Below are positions 53,484 to 63,111 of a DNA stretch of 64,000 nucleotides, piece by piece. Source of the DNA: Pseudomonas viridiflava (GTDB lineage Bacteria > Pseudomonadota > Gammaproteobacteria > Pseudomonadales > Pseudomonadaceae). Position 1 is the first letter of the stretch, and every line of letters begins with the position of its first letter. The position numbers were made by a program, and so were the translations under genes. Where the stretch lies: assembly GCF_900582195.1 (NCBI RefSeq), contig NZ_UTHA01000130.1:95743-159742 (forward strand), read 5' to 3'. The notes below the pieces were generated by a model. It searched no databases, was not told the origin of the DNA, and worked only from the letters and a program-made list of their open reading frames with translations.

Positions 53484-55217
53484 ATGAAATTAGCCATTGT
53501 TACGGCTTGCCCGAACGGCATGGTCACCAGTGTGCTGTGCGCGCGTCTGCTCGATGCGGCGGCGCAGCGTCAGGGTTGGAGCACCAGTGTTGAAGTGGTC
53601 GATGCGGCGCACCCGGAACGCGAGTTGTCGGCGGCGACCATTGCAGCGGCGGAGTGGGTTTTGCTGGTCGCCACCGGTGCGGTCGACATGAGCCGCTTTG
53701 TCGGCAAACGGGTGTTCCAGATTGCCCCGGCGCAGGCGTTGCAGGATGTTGAAGCGGTGCTGCGTCGTGGCGCTGAAGAGGCTGAGGTTTACGTCGCCAG
53801 CGCGGCAGAACCGCTTGCTGATGCGCCGCGTGCGCCACGCATCGTCGCCATCACCGCGTGCCCGACCGGTGTCGCCCACACCTTCATGGCCGCCGAAGCT
53901 TTGCAGCAAACTGCCAAGCGTCTGGGCTATGAATTGCAGGTCGAAACCCAAGGCTCGGTGGGCGCGAAAACCCCGTTGAGCGCAGCGGCGATTGCTGAGG
54001 CTGACGTGGTGTTGCTGGCGGCGGATATCGAAGTCGCCACCGAGCGTTTCGCTGGCAAGAAAATCTATCGCTGCGGCACCGGGATCGCCTTGAAGCAGTC
54101 CGAAGCCACGCTGAAAAAAGCCTTGGCCGAAGGTGCAGTGGAAAGCGCGGCGGCTGACGGCAAAGTACCAGCCAAGCAAGAGAAAACCGGCATTTACAAG
54201 CACCTGCTGACCGGCGTGTCGTTCATGCTGCCGATGGTGGTGGCCGGCGGTTTGATGATCGCGCTGTCGTTTGTGTTCGGTATCACCGCGTTCAAGGAGG
54301 AAGGCACGCTGGCCGCAGCGCTGATGCAGATCGGCGGCGAGACCGCGTTCAAGTTGATGGTACCGCTACTGGCCGGTTACATCGCTTATTCGATTGCCGA
54401 CCGTCCGGGCCTGGCGCCGGGGATGATTGGAGGTTTGCTCGCAAGTACGTTGGGTGCCGGATTTATCGGCGGCATCATTGCCGGGTTTATCGCCGGTTAC
54501 GCGGCAAAGGCGATCAGCCGTTATGTCCCCTTGCCGCAAAGTCTTGAAGCGCTGAAACCGATTCTGATCATCCCGTTGTTCGCCAGTCTCTTCACTGGTC
54601 TGGTGATGATTTACGTGATCGGCAAACCGGTCGCCGGCATGCTCGGGGCGCTCACGCAGTTCCTCGACAGCATGGGCACCACCAACGCGATTCTGCTCGG
54701 TGTGTTGCTCGGCGGCATGATGTGCGTCGACCTCGGTGGGCCGATCAACAAAGCCGCGTATGCGTTCTCGGTGGGGCTGCTGGCGTCGCAGAGTTACGCA
54801 CCGATGGCTGCAACCATGGCCGCCGGAATGGTGCCGCCGATTGGTTTGGGCATCGCCACGTTTATTGCGCGGCGCAAGTTTGCCCAGACGGAGCGCGAGG
54901 CGGGGAAAGCGGCGCTGGTGCTGGGCCTGTGCTTTATCTCCGAAGGGGCGATTCCGTTTGCCGCGAAAGACCCGTTACGGGTGATCCCGGCGAGCATTGC
55001 CGGTGGCGCGCTGACCGGTGCGCTGTCGATGTACTTCGGCTGCAAGTTGATGGCGCCGCACGGTGGCTTGTTTGTGCTGGCGATTCCGAATGCGATCAAC
55101 CATGCGTTGTTGTATTTGCTGGCGATTGTTGCGGGGAGTTTGTTGACCGCTGTGGTCTATGCGACGGTCAAACGCCCGGAAGCCGTCGAGCTGGCGCTGG
55201 AACCGGCGAAGGCATAA
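53484..55217 (+). CDS. fruA: PTS fructose transporter EIIBC
   Basis: A 577-residue permease with two tandem EIIB-like domains: IIB' (about 1-100, TACPNG with Cys9) and IIB (about 118-215, ACPTGVAH with phospho-Cys126). The EIIC membrane domain follows (about 235-565, 8-10 helices; PMVVAGGLMIALSF, GGPINKAAYAF, GEGAIPFA-like SEGAIPFAAKDP). It imports fructose as fructose-1-phosphate. It is last in fruBKA. A REPIN lies 17 bases downstream. Confidence 0.97.
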   Translation: MKLAIVTACPNGMVTSVLCARLLDAAAQRQGWSTSVEVVDAAHPERELSAATIAAAEWVLLVATGAVDMSRFVGKRVFQIAPAQALQDVEAVLRRGAEEAEVYVASAAEPLADAPRAPRIVAITACPTGVAHTFMAAEALQQTAKRLGYELQVETQGSVGAKTPLSAAAIAEADVVLLAADIEVATERFAGKKIYRCGTGIALKQSEATLKKALAEGAVESAAADGKVPAKQEKTGIYKHLLTGVSFMLPMVVAGGLMIALSFVFGITAFKEEGTLAAALMQIGGETAFKLMVPLLAGYIAYSIADRPGLAPGMIGGLLASTLGAGFIGGIIAGFIAGYAAKAISRYVPLPQSLEALKPILIIPLFASLFTGLVMIYVIGKPVAGMLGALTQFLDSMGTTNAILLGVLLGGMMCVDLGGPINKAAYAFSVGLLASQSYAPMAATMAAGMVPPIGLGIATFIARRKFAQTEREAGKAALVLGLCFISEGAIPFAAKDPLRVIPASIAGGALTGALSMYFGCKLMAPHGGLFVLAIPNAINHALLYLLAIVAGSLLTAVVYATVKRPEAVELALEPAKA

Positions 55218-55233
55218 CTGGCTCCACAATGCC

Positions 55234-55325
55234 CTGTGGGAGCGAGCTTGCTCGCGAAAGCGGTGTGTCAGCGAATAAGATTTTGACTGAAAGGACGCAT
55301 TCGCGAGCAAGCTCGCTCCCACATG
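55234..55325. repeat. REP doublet (REPIN) after fruA
   Basis: ctgtgggagcgagcttgctcgcgaaagcg and the inverse cattcgcgagcaagctcgctcccacatg flank a short centre with gtcagcgaa...gactgaaa. It has the same 92-base layout as the copies at 41458 and 59799. Confidence 0.92.
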
Positions 55326-55401
55326 GGTTGTGTGGTGTGTCTGGTGTCATTTCCGGGTCATGTGAGCGTGCTTAAGTTTTCCTTTTTTCAGGGAGAACAC
55401 C

Positions 55402-56943
55402 ATGAGCGATTTCAACCCCGGTCGCCGGCGTGTCATGCAAGTCGTTGGCGCCGGTCTGCTGATGCCAAGCCTGGCGCCGGCGGTGATTGCGTCGGTCAAG
55501 GATCGTCCGCAGCTCACCGATGGCGTGCAGTCCGGCGACCTGCAAGGCGATCGCGCGATGATCTGGAGCCGTAGCGATCGCCCGGCGCATATGGTGGTCG
55601 AGTGGGACACCCGCAGCCAGTTTCGCCATCCACGCCGGAAGGTTTCGGCGCTCGCCGATGCCCGCAGCGACTTCACTGCCCGCGTTGAACTCACCGGGCT
55701 GCCCGCCGATCAGGCAATTTTCTATCGCGTGTATTTCAAGGACGCCCGCACCGGCGTCGCCAGCGAACCGTGGTTGGGCCATCTGCGCAGCGCTCCGACG
55801 GCGCGGCGCAATATTCGTTTCGTCTGGAGCGGCGACACTGTCGGCCAGGGCTTCGGCATCAACCCGGACATCGGTGGCATGCGCATCTACGAAGCCATGC
55901 GTCTGCGCTTGCCGGACTTCTTTATCCACAGCGGTGACACCATCTACGCCGACGGCCCGGTGCCCGCGCAGCTCACCACGGAAAACGGCCGCATCTGGCG
56001 CAACCTCACCACTGAAGCCAAGAGCAAAGTCGCGCAGACCCTCGACGACTATCGCGGCAACTACCGTTACAACCTGATGGACGAAAACATTCGCCGTTTC
56101 AACGCTGAAGTGCCGCAGATCTGGCAGTGGGACGACCATGAAGTGGTCAACAACTGGTCACCGGGCAAGCAGCTCGACGAGCGTTATCAGGAAAAAGATA
56201 TCCACACTCTGGTCGGCCGTGCACGCAAGGCGTGGCTGGAATATTCACCGATGCGTTTGCAGGCTGCCGACGGCGGCGGGCGGATTTATCGCAAGTTGAG
56301 CTATGGCCCGATGCTCGATGTGTTCGTGCTCGACATGCGCAGTTATCGCGGCGTCAACGACGACAACCTCGGCGCGGCGAAACCGTTCCTGGGGCGTGAG
56401 CAACTGACCTGGCTCAAGCGCGGCTTGAAGAAGTCCAAAGCCCAGTGGAAGGTCATTGCCGCCGACATGCCGATTGGTCTGGGTGTGCCGGATGGCGAGG
56501 TCAGCCCGGGTGTGGCGCGTTGGGAAGCGGTGGCCAACGGTGACCCGGGACCGGCGCAGGGGCGTGAGGTGGAAATCGCCGAATTGCTCGGTTATCTGCG
56601 CGCGCAGCAGGTGCGCAATTTCGTCTTTCTGACGGCGGATGTGCATTACTGCGCGGCGCATCACTATCACCCGGATCGGGCGGCGTTTCAGGATTTCGAA
56701 CCGTTCTGGGAGTTTGTCGCGGGGCCGTTGAATGCCGGGAGTTTCGGGCCTAATCCGCTGGATAAAACCTTTGGCCCGGAGGTGGTGTTCGAGAAGGCAC
56801 CGCCGGCGCAGAACACTTCGCCGTTTGCCGGGTTTCAGTTTTTTGGCGAGGTGAATATTGAAGGGGGGAGTGGGGAGATGAGTGTGGTGTTGCGGGATTT
56901 GAATGGGGTGGCGGTTTTTGAGAAAAAATTGCAGCCCGCTTAA
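55402..56943 (+). CDS. PhoD-family alkaline phosphatase/phosphodiesterase, Tat-exported
   Basis: A 513-residue metallophosphatase. It has a twin-arginine signal (RRRVMQVVGAGLLMPSLAPAV) and a PhoD N-terminal beta domain (about 35-130). The catalytic domain carries the metal motifs SGDTIYADGP, WDDHEVVNNW and TADVHYCAAHHYHP. It should release phosphate from mono- or diesters in the periplasm or outside, using Ca/Fe in characterised PhoD. I see no clear PHO box in the 184 bases before it, which hold a REPIN. It stands alone between the fru and piu loci. Confidence 0.92.
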   Translation: MSDFNPGRRRVMQVVGAGLLMPSLAPAVIASVKDRPQLTDGVQSGDLQGDRAMIWSRSDRPAHMVVEWDTRSQFRHPRRKVSALADARSDFTARVELTGLPADQAIFYRVYFKDARTGVASEPWLGHLRSAPTARRNIRFVWSGDTVGQGFGINPDIGGMRIYEAMRLRLPDFFIHSGDTIYADGPVPAQLTTENGRIWRNLTTEAKSKVAQTLDDYRGNYRYNLMDENIRRFNAEVPQIWQWDDHEVVNNWSPGKQLDERYQEKDIHTLVGRARKAWLEYSPMRLQAADGGGRIYRKLSYGPMLDVFVLDMRSYRGVNDDNLGAAKPFLGREQLTWLKRGLKKSKAQWKVIAADMPIGLGVPDGEVSPGVARWEAVANGDPGPAQGREVEIAELLGYLRAQQVRNFVFLTADVHYCAAHHYHPDRAAFQDFEPFWEFVAGPLNAGSFGPNPLDKTFGPEVVFEKAPPAQNTSPFAGFQFFGEVNIEGGSGEMSVVLRDLNGVAVFEKKLQPA

Positions 56944-56956
56944 AGATCAAAGGCTG

Positions 56957-57134
56957 ACCCTCACCCCAGCCCTCTCCCGGAGGGAGAGGGGGCTGACCGA
57001 GTTGTCTTGCGTCATACATCGACCTGAGAGATCGAGTCGATTATGGATTCGGTAAAGCAGTCGCAGGTCGGCGTACTTCTCAAGCATCCCCCAGTCAGTC
57101 CCCTCTCCCTCTGGGAGAGGGCTAGGGTGAGGGG
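56957..57134. repeat. Large inverted repeat ('ccctcacccca.ccctctccc' type)
   Basis: The outer arms are ccctcaccccagccctctccc (56958-56978) and gggagagggctagggtgagggg (57113-57134). Each arm is next to a small hairpin (ctctcccggagggagag; ccctctccctctgggagaggg). It fills nearly the whole gap between the convergent phosphatase and piuB-like genes. The same kind of sequence is common in Pseudomonas and Xanthomonas intergenic regions. Confidence 0.85.
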
Positions 57135-57137
57135 CTT

Positions 57138-59708
57138 TTAATAGACGTCGCGGCGATATCGACCCTGCTCAATCAACCGCTCCATTTCGGCTGCCCCGAG
57201 AATGTCGTTAAGCACCTGATCCACGCCCGAAGCCATCCCCTGAAGGCTGCCGCAGATATAAATCACCGCCCCGTCCGCGAGCCACTTCTTCAACTCGCCA
57301 GCCGACTCACGCAAGCGATCCTGCACATAAACCTTCTCCGCCTGATCCCGCGAAAACGCCAGATCCAGCCGTTCCAGATCACCATTGATCAACCACTCTT
57401 CCAGCTCCGCGCGGCAGAGGAAATCGTGTTCACGATTACGCTCGCCGAACAGCAACCACTGGCGCTGTTGACCGTCGGCAATCCGTGCCTTGAGCAAACT
57501 GCGCAGTCCGGCCAGCCCGGTGCCGTTGCCCAGCAGAATCATTGGCACTGGTTCGTTCGGCAGATGGAAGCCACTGTTACGCCGCACCCGCAAACTGATG
57601 CTGCCACCCACTGGCGCGTGTTCAGTCAGCCAGCCAGAACCGATGCCCAGGGTGCCATCGCCATGCTGCTCCTGACGCACGATCAGCTCCAGCACGCCGT
57701 CGGCGGCAATCGAGGCGATCGAGTATTCGCGCATGGCCAGCGGCACCATCGCGTCAACCAGCGATTGCGCGTGCAGACCGACCAGATGGGCGCGGTGTTC
57801 GGGCAATTGCCGCGACGCCAGCGCCACTTCCAGCGGCTCATCGAGGCCGTTGATTTTCACTGTGGTCTCGCCACGAATGCCGAGGCCGTCGAGGAAGTGT
57901 TCGATGGCCCACGGGCAGTTGCGCGGCAGCACTTCGACCAGGTCACCGGCTAGCCAGCTGCGCGTGTCCGGGGCTTTGAGGCCGAGTAGATAAACCGGCG
58001 CGCCGCTGCTGTCCGGGTTCATCAGTTCACGACGTACCAGCTTCCAGTTGTCGTAGCTTGGCGCCTGCCATGTATCGACCGACGCCTGCCCGGTAAGCAG
58101 TCCCAATTGAGTCTGCCAATGACGCAGGGCATACGGATCACCACTGTCGACTTCCACAGGCGCAAACAAGGCCTTGCCGCCGTGTTCACTCAGCCAATGA
58201 TGCAGGCGCTTGGCGAAGCCGCAGAAGTGCTGATATTGACGATCACCGAGGCCGAGTATCGAGTAATTCAGGCTGTCGAGGGTTGCTGCCTTGCTCAATA
58301 CTTTGCGCTCGAACCCGCGCGCGCTGTCCGGCGCTTCGCCATCGCCGAACGTGCTGACCACAAACAGCGCGTTGTTCGATTCACGCAAATCCTGCTCGCT
58401 GACATTCGCCAGTGGCTGCACCTTCACCGGCAGTCCGGCGGCCTGCAATTGCCCGGCGGTCTGCCACGCCAGTTGCTCGGCAAAACCGCTCTGGCTGGCG
58501 AAACCGATCAGCCAGGCCGACGCATCGCCGGCCGGTTGATCGAGACCTTTGCGGGCATCCTTGATCTGCTTTTTCTTGCGCCGACGATCGAGGTACAGCA
58601 GCCAGCCGGTGATGAAGAACAACGGCATGCACACCGCTGCGAGGGTGATGATAATCCGCCCGACCAGACCGAAATAGCTGCCGACGTGCAGCGCATAGAT
58701 GCTGGTCAGCAGTTGCGCCTTGAAGCTCTTGTCGGCGTAGCGATCGACACGTTTGACGATGCCGGTGGCCGGGTCGAGGGTGATCTGATTCAGCGCCCGG
58801 TCATGCGGCGAGCTGTCGAGCAGGTAGAAAACGGTCGCCGGTTGGCCCGCGACTGGCGGCATGCGGATGTTGTAGGCGGCCAGCCCTGGGCCGGCAGCGC
58901 TGTAGATGCTGCTCCACATCGCTGCGTAATCGGCAGTCGGCGCCGGACCTTCCGGTGCCGGGCCGCGACCACCGCGCACGCGCTCGTTTTGCGGCGCGTC
59001 GGAGAGCAATTTGGTCAGGCCTTTGTTGTACCACTCGTACGACCACGACAACCCGGTCAGTGCCAGCAGCAGATACACCAGCAAGCACCATGTACCGGCT
59101 ACCGAATGCAGGTCCCAGTTGAAGGCGCGGCCCTTTTTCTTCCAGTCCAGCGTCAACCACACGCGCCAGCTGTGCCACTGACGCGGCCAGCGCAGGTACA
59201 GGCCGGAGAGGCAGAAGAACAACAGAATCAGCGTGCAGGCGCCGGTGATGTTGCGCCCGGTATCGCCCATGGCGAGGAAACGGTGCAGTTGCAGCATCAG
59301 GCCGAAGAAGTCCTGGCCGACGGCATCGCCCATGAACTCGGCGGTGTACGGATCGAAGTAGCGCATCTCACCGCGACGCTCACCTTTGGGCGGCGTGAAG
59401 TAGACGCGAGCCGCGTTGCCGCTGTCGGTTTCGACCCAGAGCATCGAGACTTTTTTGCCGGACGTAGCTTCGATGCGCTCGACCAGTTCCACCGGTGGCA
59501 AGACACCGGCGACTTGTTTTTCTACTTGCAGGACGGACGGGTTCAGCGCCCGCAGGATTTCGTCCTGAAACGAATAGGCCGCGCCGGTGATGCCCATCAA
59601 CGCCAGCACCAGGCCTGCGGTGATGCCAAAAAACCAGTGCAACTGGAACAGGGTTTTCTTCAACACGTCACTCGCCGTCCGTTCGGAAATTGTCTTCACG
59701 GCGCGCAT
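57138..59708 (-). CDS. piuB: PepSY/flavodoxin/ferredoxin-reductase fusion, probable ferric-siderophore reductase
   Basis: An 856-residue inner-membrane flavoprotein. PepSY_TM comes first (about 15-410, four helices, [22 protein letters not shown] and several His for haem or metal). A flavodoxin domain follows (about 430-570, [23 protein letters not shown]). FAD-binding and NADPH domains end the chain ([36 protein letters not shown]). It probably moves electrons from NADPH to periplasmic ferric siderophore. I start it at ATG 59708, because the longer frame begins inside the terminator at 59748. A GTG at 59666 is also possible. piuB is the name used for the neighbour of piuA. Confidence 0.85.
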   Translation of the reverse strand: MRAVKTISERTASDVLKKTLFQLHWFFGITAGLVLALMGITGAAYSFQDEILRALNPSVLQVEKQVAGVLPPVELVERIEATSGKKVSMLWVETDSGNAARVYFTPPKGERRGEMRYFDPYTAEFMGDAVGQDFFGLMLQLHRFLAMGDTGRNITGACTLILLFFCLSGLYLRWPRQWHSWRVWLTLDWKKKGRAFNWDLHSVAGTWCLLVYLLLALTGLSWSYEWYNKGLTKLLSDAPQNERVRGGRGPAPEGPAPTADYAAMWSSIYSAAGPGLAAYNIRMPPVAGQPATVFYLLDSSPHDRALNQITLDPATGIVKRVDRYADKSFKAQLLTSIYALHVGSYFGLVGRIIITLAAVCMPLFFITGWLLYLDRRRKKKQIKDARKGLDQPAGDASAWLIGFASQSGFAEQLAWQTAGQLQAAGLPVKVQPLANVSEQDLRESNNALFVVSTFGDGEAPDSARGFERKVLSKAATLDSLNYSILGLGDRQYQHFCGFAKRLHHWLSEHGGKALFAPVEVDSGDPYALRHWQTQLGLLTGQASVDTWQAPSYDNWKLVRRELMNPDSSGAPVYLLGLKAPDTRSWLAGDLVEVLPRNCPWAIEHFLDGLGIRGETTVKINGLDEPLEVALASRQLPEHRAHLVGLHAQSLVDAMVPLAMREYSIASIAADGVLELIVRQEQHGDGTLGIGSGWLTEHAPVGGSISLRVRRNSGFHLPNEPVPMILLGNGTGLAGLRSLLKARIADGQQRQWLLFGERNREHDFLCRAELEEWLINGDLERLDLAFSRDQAEKVYVQDRLRESAGELKKWLADGAVIYICGSLQGMASGVDQVLNDILGAAEMERLIEQGRYRRDVY

Positions 59709-59747
59709 TATGCCGTGGGTTATCGAGAAGCGTTCTTTCTTACGCAC

Positions 59748-59777
59748 AAAAGCCCCGTTCAATTGAATGAACGGGGC
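59748..59777 (-). terminator. Intrinsic terminator between piuA and piuB-like gene
   Basis: Read on the minus strand: gccccgttca/tgaacggggc (10-base perfect stem, 6-base loop) followed by tttt. It lies just upstream of the piuB-like start, so the receptor and reductase are probably separately controlled or joined by read-through. Confidence 0.8.
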
Positions 59778-59798
59778 CAAGCCTTTTGATCACATCAC

Positions 59799-59890
59799 CT
59801 GTGGGAGCGAGCTTGCTCGCGAATGCAATCTGTCAGTGACATGAAGGCTGACTGACCCACCGCTTTCGCGAGCAAGCTCGCTCCCACAGG
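59799..59890. repeat. REP doublet (REPIN) between piuA and piuB-like gene
   Basis: ctgtgggagcgagcttgctcgcgaa and its inverse, ttcgcgagcaagctcgctcc then cacag, flank gtcagtgac...gactgac. The layout is the same 92 bases as the copies at 41458 and 55234. Confidence 0.92.
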
Positions 59891-59901
59891 TTCCACCTTG
59901 C

Positions 59902-62223
59902 TTAGAAGTGGAAGTTGGTGCTCAACAGTGCCGTACGGCCCGCCGCCTGGTTGGCGAAGTGGGTCGAGAAGGCTTTGTCGTAGTAGGTTTCGTTGGTCAG
60001 GTTTTGCACGTTGAGTTGCAGGTCGACGTTCTTGGTCAGCTTGTAGGCGGCCATCGCGTCGTAGCGAACATACGAGTCAACCATGGTGGTGTTGGCCACG
60101 CTGCCGTACACGTCGTCGACGTAGAACGCACCGCCACCGATGGTCAGCTTCGGCGTGACTTGGTAAGTGGTCCACAGGCTGGCGCTGTTTTTTGGCGTGT
60201 TCGGCAGTTCGTTGCCATCGTTGGCCTTGCCCAGCGGGCCGCCGTCGACTTGTTCGCTGTCCATGAACGCGTAACCGGCAAACACTTGCCACTTGTCGGT
60301 GATCTTGCCGCTGGCCGACAGTTCGACACCTTGTACGCGGGTCTTGCCAGCGTTTTCGTACGAGGTGGTGTCGACCTGTACTCGAGCGTTTTCTTTCTCG
60401 GTGCGGAAGATATCAGCGGTCAGCGACAGGCGATCGTTGAGCAGATCCCACTTGGTACCGATTTCGTAGTTCTTGGTGGTTTCCGGCTCCATGTCGCTGC
60501 TCAGCAGGTTGCCGCTGCGATCCGGCGTGCCGCCCAACGGGTTGCCTTCCTGACCTTCGCCCAAGGTGTTGCCGGGCGGCGTGGCCGAGGTGGCGTAGGA
60601 GGCATAGATGCTGCCGTTTTCTGCAGGCTTGTAGACGACGCCGAACTGACCGGTGACGAACTCGCTGGTGTCATCGCCCTTGGACGTGGTGGTGCCGGCA
60701 GCGTTGTAGGTCTTGTAGTCGGTATCGAAGTGGTCGTAACGCAGCCCCATGTTCACCAGCCACTGCTCGTTCAGCTCCAGGGTGTCGAACACATACAGCG
60801 CGTAGGTGTTGGCCTTGGTATCGGTGCCGGCGTAGTTGCGCGAGATTGCGCCGTTCCACGGATCGTTCGGGTTCGGGTTCGACAGCGACGTGCAGTTGTA
60901 GTTACTCGACGCGCCGATCATCGACGGCGTGCAGTTACTGCTCGCTGGCACGTTGGTGGTGCGCGGCGTGGTGTCGACGTTGACGTTGTACGAAGATTTC
61001 TGGCTTTCCTCACGGGTGTATTCAACGCCGGTGGAGAAGCTGTTCTTGAAGCCGGCGACGTAGAAATTGCCGAACAGGTCAGTCTGGTTGGTGGTGGTTT
61101 CGGTATTGCTCACCCGAGTATTGGCACGACGCCAGAGGCTGCCATTGTTGACGTTGCCCTTGCTGTCGTCCGGCTGGGTGAGGATGTAATCCTGCATGCT
61201 GGTGCCGTGGCGCAGGGTGTTCTTGATCGTCAGCGAGTCGCTCAGGTCATGTTCGATGGCGAAGGTCGCGGTGTCGGTGCGGCCCTTGCGGAAGTCGCGA
61301 TCCAGGCCGTAAAAATTGCTGTGGTCACCGCCAGCGTAAGGCTTGTCCGGATTGGACTTGGTGCGTGCAGCAGAGCCACCGGCCGGGATGGTGTAAGGGA
61401 TGCCCGAATCCGGGGTGTCGTTGCTTTCGAGGTGGTAGTAGTCGAGGTTGACGCGGGTGTCGGTACCCAGGCCGAACGCCAGGGACGGGGCGATACCCCA
61501 ACGGTCGTAATCGACCTTGTCGCGACCGGCGACATTGCTCTCGTGGCTCATCAGGTTCAAGCGGCCAGCGGCGGTGTCGCTGAACTGGTAGTTGCCGTCG
61601 AGGGTGTAGCGCTGGGTCTGATCGGAACCCCAGGTGAAACCACCATCGAACGAGTTGCCCAAGTGGGCTTTCTTGCTCACCAGGTTGATGCTGCCGCCTG
61701 CCGCGCCACGACCGCCGATGGCAGAGTTCGGGCCCTTGCTGACTTCAATGTTTTCCACGGCGAAGATCTCGCGGCTCTGCGAACCGGTGTCGCGCACGCC
61801 GTCGAGGTAAGTGTCGCCCTGGGCGTCGAAACCACGAATGAACGGACGGTCGCCCTGTGGGTTGCCGCCTTCACCGGCGCCGAAAGTGATGCCCGGCACG
61901 GTGCGCAGCGCGTCCTGCATGTTCAGGGCACCAGTGTCTTTGAGCACTTGTTGCGGAATAACGGTGACCGAGCGCGGCGTGTCGACCAGCGGCGCGGTGT
62001 ACTTGGGCGAGGAGGCTTTTTCGACCTGGTAGGACGTCGAGTCCTGCGCTTCGCCGGTGATGGCGGTGGCGTCCAGGGCGATGGCATTGGCGGCGGCTTT
62101 GCTGTCGGTTTTTTCCGCGGCGAACACCATCTGGCCAGCGGAGCCGGCGGTGATTGCCACACCAATTGCAGAGGCGAGCAGACGTGGTGAACTGACCGGT
62201 AATTGTGCGTGTTGACGTGCCAT
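59902..62223 (-). CDS. piuA: TonB-dependent catecholate siderophore receptor (PiuA/Fiu type)
   Basis: A 773-residue outer-membrane receptor: signal peptide (to about residue 35), plug domain (PRSVTVIPQQVLKDTGALNMQDALRTVPG, FIRGFDAQGDTYLDGVRD) and a 22-strand barrel ending in Phe (TALLSTNFHF). It imports ferric catecholates, and related PiuA/Fiu proteins also admit siderophore-drug conjugates such as cefiderocol. The ATG at 62223 gives MARQHAQLP; an upstream start adds 6 residues. It is divergent from piuC, with weak Fur-box candidates between. Confidence 0.93.
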   Translation of the reverse strand: MARQHAQLPVSSPRLLASAIGVAITAGSAGQMVFAAEKTDSKAAANAIALDATAITGEAQDSTSYQVEKASSPKYTAPLVDTPRSVTVIPQQVLKDTGALNMQDALRTVPGITFGAGEGGNPQGDRPFIRGFDAQGDTYLDGVRDTGSQSREIFAVENIEVSKGPNSAIGGRGAAGGSINLVSKKAHLGNSFDGGFTWGSDQTQRYTLDGNYQFSDTAAGRLNLMSHESNVAGRDKVDYDRWGIAPSLAFGLGTDTRVNLDYYHLESNDTPDSGIPYTIPAGGSAARTKSNPDKPYAGGDHSNFYGLDRDFRKGRTDTATFAIEHDLSDSLTIKNTLRHGTSMQDYILTQPDDSKGNVNNGSLWRRANTRVSNTETTTNQTDLFGNFYVAGFKNSFSTGVEYTREESQKSSYNVNVDTTPRTTNVPASSNCTPSMIGASSNYNCTSLSNPNPNDPWNGAISRNYAGTDTKANTYALYVFDTLELNEQWLVNMGLRYDHFDTDYKTYNAAGTTTSKGDDTSEFVTGQFGVVYKPAENGSIYASYATSATPPGNTLGEGQEGNPLGGTPDRSGNLLSSDMEPETTKNYEIGTKWDLLNDRLSLTADIFRTEKENARVQVDTTSYENAGKTRVQGVELSASGKITDKWQVFAGYAFMDSEQVDGGPLGKANDGNELPNTPKNSASLWTTYQVTPKLTIGGGAFYVDDVYGSVANTTMVDSYVRYDAMAAYKLTKNVDLQLNVQNLTNETYYDKAFSTHFANQAAGRTALLSTNFHF

Positions 62224-62288
62224 TTTTATTCCCCTCCCCAAGGATTTGAGGCGGCGGAATATAGGTTAAACAAGTATTCGTATCAATT

Positions 62289-62307
62289 GCGAAACATTGT
62301 TATTCGC
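62289..62307. promoter_or_regulatory. Weak Fur-box candidate upstream of piuA
   Basis: gcgaaacattgttattcgc agrees with the 19-base Fur consensus (GATAATGATAATCATTATC) at 10 positions and is partly palindromic. It lies 66-84 bases before the piuA ATG. A second candidate, at 62382-62400 near piuC, also scores 10/19. Iron control is expected from gene content rather than proven by this match. Confidence 0.35.
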
Positions 62308-62381
62308 ACTGAATTTACATTCTTTACACTTTAACCTTACGGTTTTTGCCAGTTCATTCGTCTCTCGGGTTTTACAGAGTC

Positions 62382-62400
62382 AATAAGAATCAATACCATT
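62382..62400. promoter_or_regulatory. Weak Fur-box candidate upstream of piuC
   Basis: aataagaatcaataccatt matches the Fur consensus at 10 of 19 positions and lies 31-49 bases before the piuC ATG. It is listed because the divergent pair is iron-related; the match alone is near background. Confidence 0.3.
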
Positions 62401-62430
62401 GCCGCCTCTTTGCCATCAGGTGACATCGCC

Positions 62431-63111
62431 ATGCTGCTGCACATCCCCGGTCTGTTCGCAAAAGACGAAGTGCAGCGTATTCGCGAGGCGCTGGAGCAGG
62501 CCGATTGGGCCGATGGCAAGATCACCGCCGGTTTCCAGTCAGCGAAGGCCAAGCACAATCTGCAGCTGCCAGAAGGTCATCCGTTGGCCAAGGAAATCGG
62601 CGCGGCGATGCTGGAACGGCTGTGGAAAAATCCGTTGTTCATGTCCGCCGCGTTGCCGCACAAAGTCTTCCCGCCGTTGGTGAACTGTTACACCGCCGGT
62701 GGCAGTTTCGATTTCCACATCGACAACGCCGTGCGCCAGCCCAAGGGCAGTATCGAGCGGGTGCGCACCGATTTGTCGGCGACGCTGTTCTTCAGCGAGC
62801 CTGAGGATTACGACGGCGGCGAACTGGAAATCCAGGACACCTTCGGTACGCAGCGGGTGAAGTTGCCGGCTGGTGACATGGTTTTGTATCCCGGCACGAG
62901 CCTGCACAAGGTCAACGCGGTCACTCGCGGTGCGCGTTATGCGGCGTTCTTCTGGACGCAAAGTCTGGTGCGTGAAGACAGTCAGCGTGCGTTGCTGTTC
63001 GAGATGGACGGCGCGATCCAGCAACTTACGCAGGACATGCCTGACCATCCTTCGCTGATTCGCCTCACCGGCACCTATCACAACCTGCTGCGGCGCTGGG
63101 TCGAGGTATGA
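62431..63111 (+). CDS. piuC: PKHD-type Fe(II)/2-oxoglutarate oxygenase PiuC
   Basis: A 226-residue prolyl-4-hydroxylase-like (YbiX/PiuC) oxygenase. The iron facial triad is His96, Asp98 (HIDNAV) and His159 (LHKVN), with the 2-oxoglutarate Arg169 (GARYAAFF). It is cytoplasmic, its substrate is unknown, and it is paired with siderophore receptors. piuC mutations alter uptake of siderophore-beta-lactams in P. aeruginosa. ATG 62431 (MLLHIPGLF) gives the family length. Its stop overlaps the next gene (ATGA). Confidence 0.93.
   Translation: MLLHIPGLFAKDEVQRIREALEQADWADGKITAGFQSAKAKHNLQLPEGHPLAKEIGAAMLERLWKNPLFMSAALPHKVFPPLVNCYTAGGSFDFHIDNAVRQPKGSIERVRTDLSATLFFSEPEDYDGGELEIQDTFGTQRVKLPAGDMVLYPGTSLHKVNAVTRGARYAAFFWTQSLVREDSQRALLFEMDGAIQQLTQDMPDHPSLIRLTGTYHNLLRRWVEV

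Noticed and set aside
41458..59890. Repeated 'gcgagcaagctcgctccc' cores considered as a CRISPR-like array
   Set aside because: Copies are inverted pairs scattered singly over many kilobases, without direct regular spacing or cas genes; they are REPINs.
59908..62190. 760-codon open frame opposite the siderophore receptor
   Set aside because: Val/Gly/Arg-rich shadow translation; the receptor has signal peptide, plug and terminal Phe.
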